From Rhodospirillaceae bacterium (GTDB lineage: Bacteria; Pseudomonadota; Alphaproteobacteria; DSM-16000; Inquilinaceae), in the NCBI GenBank assembly GCA_020425485.1, contig JAGQRL010000261.1, positions 1 to 8,668 of the forward strand: a stretch of DNA of 8,668 nucleotides, given 5' to 3'. The notes below the pieces were generated by a model. That model had not been told where the DNA came from, ran no database searches, and saw nothing but the letters and a program-made list of their open reading frames with translations. The translations under genes and the position numbers were made by a program. This document shows, one piece after another, positions 6,160-8,668 of the stretch (positions are counted from its first letter, which is position 1; the number at the start of each line of letters is the position of its first letter).

Positions 6160-6804
6160 CTATTTCTTCATGGGTCCGAGCGGGCAGACGGTGCGGCCGT
6201 ACAGTTCGTTCAGCACCTGCGCCAGCCCGGTATAGATCGCCGACAGGCCGCAGACGACGCCCTCGTACCCCGCCCAGCGGGTCCAGGTGCGGTCCCCCGT
6301 GACGTCGCCCAGCACAAGCAGGCCGAACAGCACCACCAGCAGGAAGAACACCACTTGCAGCGCCCGGTTCAGCTTGAAGGTGCCGATGAACATGACGATG
6401 GAGAAGAGGCCCCAGATCCCCAGATAGGAGGACATGGCCGCCGCCGTCGGCGCATCGGCCACGCCCAGCCGGGGAAAGGCGATGATGCCCGCCAGGGTGA
6501 GCCAGAAGAAGCCGTAGGAGATGAAGGCCGTGGTGGCGAAGGTGTTGGCCTTCTTCCATTCCATCACGCCCGCGAACACCTGGGCGATGCCGCCGTAGAA
6601 GATGCCCATGCTGAGGATCATGGCATCCAGCCCGAACAGCCCGGCGTTGTGCAGGTTCAGCAGAACCGTCGTCAGCCCGAAGCAGCACAGGCCCAGGGGG
6701 GCCGGATTGGCCGACGCATCCGCCAGCACCACCGGCGGAGCCTCGACGACCCGAAGGGCCTGGGTATCGCCGGATGATGCGAGATTACCGCTCGGGGCAT
6801 TCAT
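6160..6804 (-). CDS. satP: SatP/YaaH-type acetate-succinate transporter (AceTr family)
   Basis: A 214-residue inner-membrane protein with six predicted membrane segments, of the GPR1/FUN34/YaaH family that moves acetate and succinate with protons. The signature NPAPLGL (33-39) opens the first span. The following stretches, such as LLNLHNAGLFGLD, MGIFYGGIAQVFAG and NTFATTAFISYGFFWLT, agree closely with E. coli SatP as I remember it, down to the C-terminal LNELYGRTVCPLG. It carries about 25 more N-terminal residues than E. coli SatP. I chose the ATG at 6804 because GGAGG lies 7 bases upstream (6816-6812); an ATG 21 codons further out has no such site. It is a single-gene unit, convergent with the regulator and divergent from the binding-protein gene. 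It would supply acetate or other short acids as carbon source. Confidence 0.94.
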   Translation of the reverse strand: MNAPSGNLASSGDTQALRVVEAPPVVLADASANPAPLGLCCFGLTTVLLNLHNAGLFGLDAMILSMGIFYGGIAQVFAGVMEWKKANTFATTAFISYGFFWLTLAGIIAFPRLGVADAPTAAAMSSYLGIWGLFSIVMFIGTFKLNRALQVVFFLLVVLFGLLVLGDVTGDRTWTRWAGYEGVVCGLSAIYTGLAQVLNELYGRTVCPLGPMKK

Positions 6805-6811
6805 GGGGTTT

Positions 6812-6816
6812 CCTCC
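6812..6816 (-). promoter_or_regulatory. Ribosome binding site fixing the satP start
   Basis: GGAGG on the minus strand, 7 bases upstream of the ATG at 6804. It supports the 214-residue form over a 235-residue one. Confidence 0.75.
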
Positions 6817-6965
6817 AGAGTATTCTTGGGTACCGGCGGCTGCGATATCGAAGCATCGCGCGTCCATCCGCTGCAGGGCATAGGCCGATAGCCGCCGCCG
6901 CTCCCGCTCGCCTCAATATCCATTCTTGCCGTCAGGTATTCGAGATCCAGGCACGCCTTGTCAGT

Positions 6966-6982
6966 TGCCCGTTTTATGGGCA
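6966..6982. repeat. Short dyad TGCCC-N7-GGGCA
   Basis: TGCCC (6966-6970) and GGGCA (6978-6982) are inverted around an AT-rich 7-base centre. The shape is that of a small operator, and it lies directly upstream of the weak candidate promoter of satP. A chance dyad of this size is quite possible. Confidence 0.25.
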
Positions 6983-7092
6983 GATTCTTTGCGGTAGCCG
7001 GTTCTTACTTGGCCATGGGTGAGAATGGCTAGGGCAAGGAAGGACCAACCACCAACTTTTTCCGATCTAAAATCGATGCTGACTTGTGGTCT

Positions 7093-7106
7093 TTGACTTT
7101 GATCAA
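7093..7106. promoter_or_regulatory. FNR/FixK-type binding site
   Basis: The sequence TTGAC-TTTG-ATCAA matches the FNR consensus TTGAT-N4-ATCAA at 9 of 10 defined bases and the FixK/Anr form TTGAY-N4-RTCAA at all of them. Its centre is 41.5 bp upstream of a start point predicted at 7141 from the hexamer TACCAT. It would make the binding-protein gene respond to low oxygen or a related signal. The match is direct; activity is inferred. Confidence 0.55.
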
Positions 7107-7128
7107 TTGCCAGGAAAAATTGCAGACC

Positions 7129-7134
7129 TACCAT
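7129..7134 (+). promoter_or_regulatory. Candidate -10 element of the binding-protein gene
   Basis: TACCAT matches TATAAT at 4 of 6 bases and lies where the -10 of a class II FNR-dependent promoter should be, given the box centred at 7099.5. The predicted transcript start is near 7141, which leaves a leader of about 146 bases. Confidence 0.4.
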
Positions 7135-7226
7135 GGGGGTTCATCGACGGCCCGGCGGGCGGGCACGGCAGACCAGGTGCATCGCCCGTGGGGATCGCAT
7201 GCTCGACATGCCAGTCTCGCGGTCAA

Positions 7227-7243
7227 CGGGCGGTTCCCGCCCG
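7227..7243 (+). other. Leader hairpin upstream of the binding-protein gene
   Basis: CGGGCGG (7227-7233) pairs with CCGCCCG (7237-7243) around the loop TTC. An identical CGGGCGG at 7156-7162 could pair with the same downstream arm, so two exclusive structures are possible in the leader. No T-run follows, so it is not a terminator. It does not match a riboswitch class that I recognise. Confidence 0.3.
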
Positions 7244-7286
7244 AATGGTGGCTGGCAGGGGATCCTAAGAAAAGATCGAGGAAACA

Positions 7287-8564
7287 ATGAAACCAAGGTG
7301 CTTTGGCAAGTTGACAACGGCCGCGTTCGTGTTGGCAGCAGGTTTCGGCACCGCCCAGGCCGAAGATATCCCCGTCGGCCATCTTGCCACCACATCGGGG
7401 GAAACCTCCCGCGTGGCGGAGATCTATGGCCAGGGCCTGGTCGACGCGATGGCGTACATAAACGAGCATGGCGGGATCAACGGCGACCGGTTGGCCTATG
7501 AGTCCGTGGACTACGGCTACGATGCCCTGCAGGCGGTGGCCACCTATGCCGATTGGCGGGAACGGATTCACCCAGTGGTGGTACTGGGCTGGGGCACGGC
7601 CGACACCGAGGCGCTGGTTCCCTTCATCACCGAAGACGAGGTGGTGTTCATCTCCGGCTCGTCGTCCGGCCACCTCACCGACCCCACCGGGCGGTCGCCC
7701 CACACCGAGGTGCCGGCCCCCTACAATTTCTTCTACGGCCCCTCCTACTCCGATGCCTGCCGCGGGCTGGTGCAGTGGGCAGCGCAGGACTGGCGGCGCA
7801 CCCGCGGTGCCAACACCTCCACCTTCCTGCAGGATCTGACGCCGCCGCGCTTCGTGCATATGGGCGACAACCACCCCTATCCGAACTCGCCGCGGGAAGC
7901 CTGTGCGGACTTCGCCCGCGACCTCGGCTTCGAGGTGCTGGACCCGATCCGCTACGCGCTCGCCCCCGGCGACTTCCGGGCGCATTGCGAAGCGCTGCGC
8001 CAGTCCGGTGCCGACTACGTGTTCCTCGGCAACACGTCGGATTCCAACGTCGCCCTGGTGCGCGACTGCGCGCGGGTCGGCGTCAACGCGCGCTTCATGA
8101 CCAATATCTACGGCTGGGACGAGCTGGCGATCGAGGACGCCGGGGAAGCCGGCAACGGCATGGTGTGGGAGGTCAGCGCCGGCACCTGGAACGACACCGT
8201 GCCGGGCATGGCGCTGGTGCGCGAGGTGTCCGCCATGTCCGACCCGGACGGCGAGCTTTACCGGCCGGTGCACTACATGCGCGGCGTCTGCACCGCCTTC
8301 TTCATGCGCGATGCCATGGTGGCCGCCGCGGACATGGAGGGCGGGGTGACCGGCCCCAACATCCGCGCGGCGTTCGAGCAGATGCAGGACCATGTGCCGG
8401 AAGGCCTGGAGGGCGTGTGCCTGCCCTCCACCTGGACGGCGGAGGACCACCGCGGTTCCACCGAAGTGGTGCTCTACCAGAGCAACTACAGCTTCGGCCA
8501 ATGGGCGATGGACGAGATCTTCTCCACCAACATCCCGCTACGGCCCGACTGGCTGGGCTGGTAG
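7287..8564 (+). CDS. Periplasmic substrate-binding protein of an ABC importer, LivK/amide type (orphan)
   Basis: A 425-residue secreted protein. The first 25 residues form a signal peptide: a basic start (MKPRCFGK), a hydrophobic core (AAFVLAAGF) and an AQA cleavage site before EDIPV, with no lipobox cysteine. The mature part resembles the type I periplasmic fold of the Peripla_BP_6 family: a first strand IPVGHLATTSGETS, then GLVDAMAYINEHGGINGDRL (about 50-69), which is the classic N-terminal pattern of binding proteins for branched-chain amino acids, amides, urea and some aromatic acids. The mature region has seven cysteines, several of which could form disulfides in the periplasm. The ATG at 7287 follows GAGG (7278-7281). 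A strong terminator follows the stop, so no permease or ATPase is co-transcribed. The ligand cannot be assigned. Candidates are small carboxylates, given the neighbouring SatP, but that is guesswork. Confidence 0.9.
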   Translation: MKPRCFGKLTTAAFVLAAGFGTAQAEDIPVGHLATTSGETSRVAEIYGQGLVDAMAYINEHGGINGDRLAYESVDYGYDALQAVATYADWRERIHPVVVLGWGTADTEALVPFITEDEVVFISGSSSGHLTDPTGRSPHTEVPAPYNFFYGPSYSDACRGLVQWAAQDWRRTRGANTSTFLQDLTPPRFVHMGDNHPYPNSPREACADFARDLGFEVLDPIRYALAPGDFRAHCEALRQSGADYVFLGNTSDSNVALVRDCARVGVNARFMTNIYGWDELAIEDAGEAGNGMVWEVSAGTWNDTVPGMALVREVSAMSDPDGELYRPVHYMRGVCTAFFMRDAMVAAADMEGGVTGPNIRAAFEQMQDHVPEGLEGVCLPSTWTAEDHRGSTEVVLYQSNYSFGQWAMDEIFSTNIPLRPDWLGW

Positions 8565-8593
8565 CCGCACCGGGCGAGCCCCGGAACCGCAAG

Positions 8594-8624
8594 AGAGCGC
8601 CGGCCGCCCGCCGGCGCTCTTTTT
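8594..8624 (+). terminator. Strong intrinsic terminator of the binding-protein gene
   Basis: AGAGCGCCGGC (8594-8604) pairs perfectly with GCCGGCGCTCT (8610-8620): an 11-bp stem with a 5-base loop (CGCCC), followed by a T-run that begins in the stem's last base (8620-8624). It starts 30 bases after the TAG at 8562-8564. Stem, loop and T-run all fit the textbook form. It ends the transcript directly after a single gene. Confidence 0.9.
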
Positions 8625-8668
8625 CTGTCCGGCAACCGCACCGCCCGCCCCCCACCGAAAAAGAAGGC

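Larger units (their letters stand above)
6805..7286. other. 482-bp divergent intergenic region between satP and the binding-protein gene
   Basis: No convincing gene is seen here. The part from about 6910 to 7135 is visibly richer in A/T than the flanking genes, as expected for promoters. It contains a short dyad, TGCCC-N7-GGGCA (6966-6982), the FNR/FixK-like box (7093-7106), a -10-like hexamer (7129-7134) and a GC-rich leader with a 7-bp hairpin (7227-7243). For satP the minus strand offers CTGACA (6964-6959) followed 18 bases later by AATACC, a weak promoter match. The short open frames near 7084-7290 lack good start signals. Confidence 0.6.

Noticed and set aside
7033..7048. Possible sigma-54 promoter for satP on the minus strand (TTGGTCCTTCCTTGCC)
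   Set aside because: The GG and GC elements are 9 bases apart instead of the required 10, and the flanking bases fit poorly. Sigma-54 promoters tolerate little change in this spacing.
7093..7121. TTGACT as an ordinary sigma-70 -35 element with a -10 about 17 bases downstream
   Set aside because: The hexamer at the proper distance (AAAATT) is a poor -10. The same TTGAC is better explained as half of a symmetrical FNR-type site with TACCAT further downstream.
7109..7124. Possible sigma-54 promoter on the plus strand near GCCAGGAAAAATTGCA
   Set aside because: The distance between the GG and the downstream GC is three bases too short for a -24/-12 promoter.
7084..7290. Small open frames of 60-68 codons upstream of the binding-protein gene
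   Set aside because: No Shine-Dalgarno precedes their starts, they overlap the probable promoter and leader, and their translations show no recognisable pattern.
1..8668. Mobile elements, CRISPR arrays, toxin-antitoxin or phage-defence genes
   Set aside because: I looked on both strands for transposase-like frames, regularly spaced repeats and terminal inverted repeats and saw none. All substantial genes are metabolic, transport or regulatory.

Overview
The window is GC-rich throughout, roughly two-thirds G+C by eye, with strong third-position G/C bias and clear Shine-Dalgarno sites. Together with a putidaredoxin-type P450 electron chain, an ABC-rich gene set and an FNR/FixK-type box, this suggests a metabolically versatile proteobacterium. 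An alphaproteobacterium (Rhodospirillales-like) is my best guess, but the sequence alone does not prove it. I see no RNA genes, insertion sequences, CRISPR arrays or obvious signs of recent transfer.

Layout. (1) 1-2205, plus strand: the last 19 codons of an upstream gene (probably the transporter's ATPase), then two RbsC-type ABC permeases, which form the end of a sugar-type ABC importer operon. (2) 2215-5019, minus strand: a complete class I cytochrome P450 set in the order P450, [2Fe-2S] ferredoxin, FAD/NAD(P)H ferredoxin reductase. (3) 5161-6081, plus strand: an AraC-family regulator of the PobR/HpaA type, divergent from the P450. The 141 bp between them carry a pair of 16-bp direct repeats 53 bp apart and a 23-bp imperfect inverted repeat. 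(4) 6160-6804, minus strand: a SatP-type acetate/succinate transporter, convergent with the regulator. (5) 7287-8564, plus strand: a secreted ABC substrate-binding protein of the branched-chain amino acid/amide type, followed at once by a strong intrinsic terminator, so it has no permease partner downstream. The 482-bp gap between satP and this gene holds a strong FNR/FixK-like box, with a -10-like hexamer at exactly the spacing expected for a class II activated promoter.

How the parts may work together. Electrons would pass from NAD(P)H to the reductase, then the ferredoxin, then the P450, to hydroxylate or demethylate a small organic substrate. The neighbouring regulator belongs to a type best known from aromatic-acid catabolism and probably senses that substrate or a relative. 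The importer, SatP and the solitary binding protein point to uptake of small carbon compounds, but they lie in separate transcription units and I cannot show that they serve the P450. The most interesting signals are the regulator/P450 operator region, the unusual P450 I-helix (AGIES with no threonine), the convergent stop codons sharing one hairpin, and the candidate oxygen-responsive promoter of the orphan binding protein.
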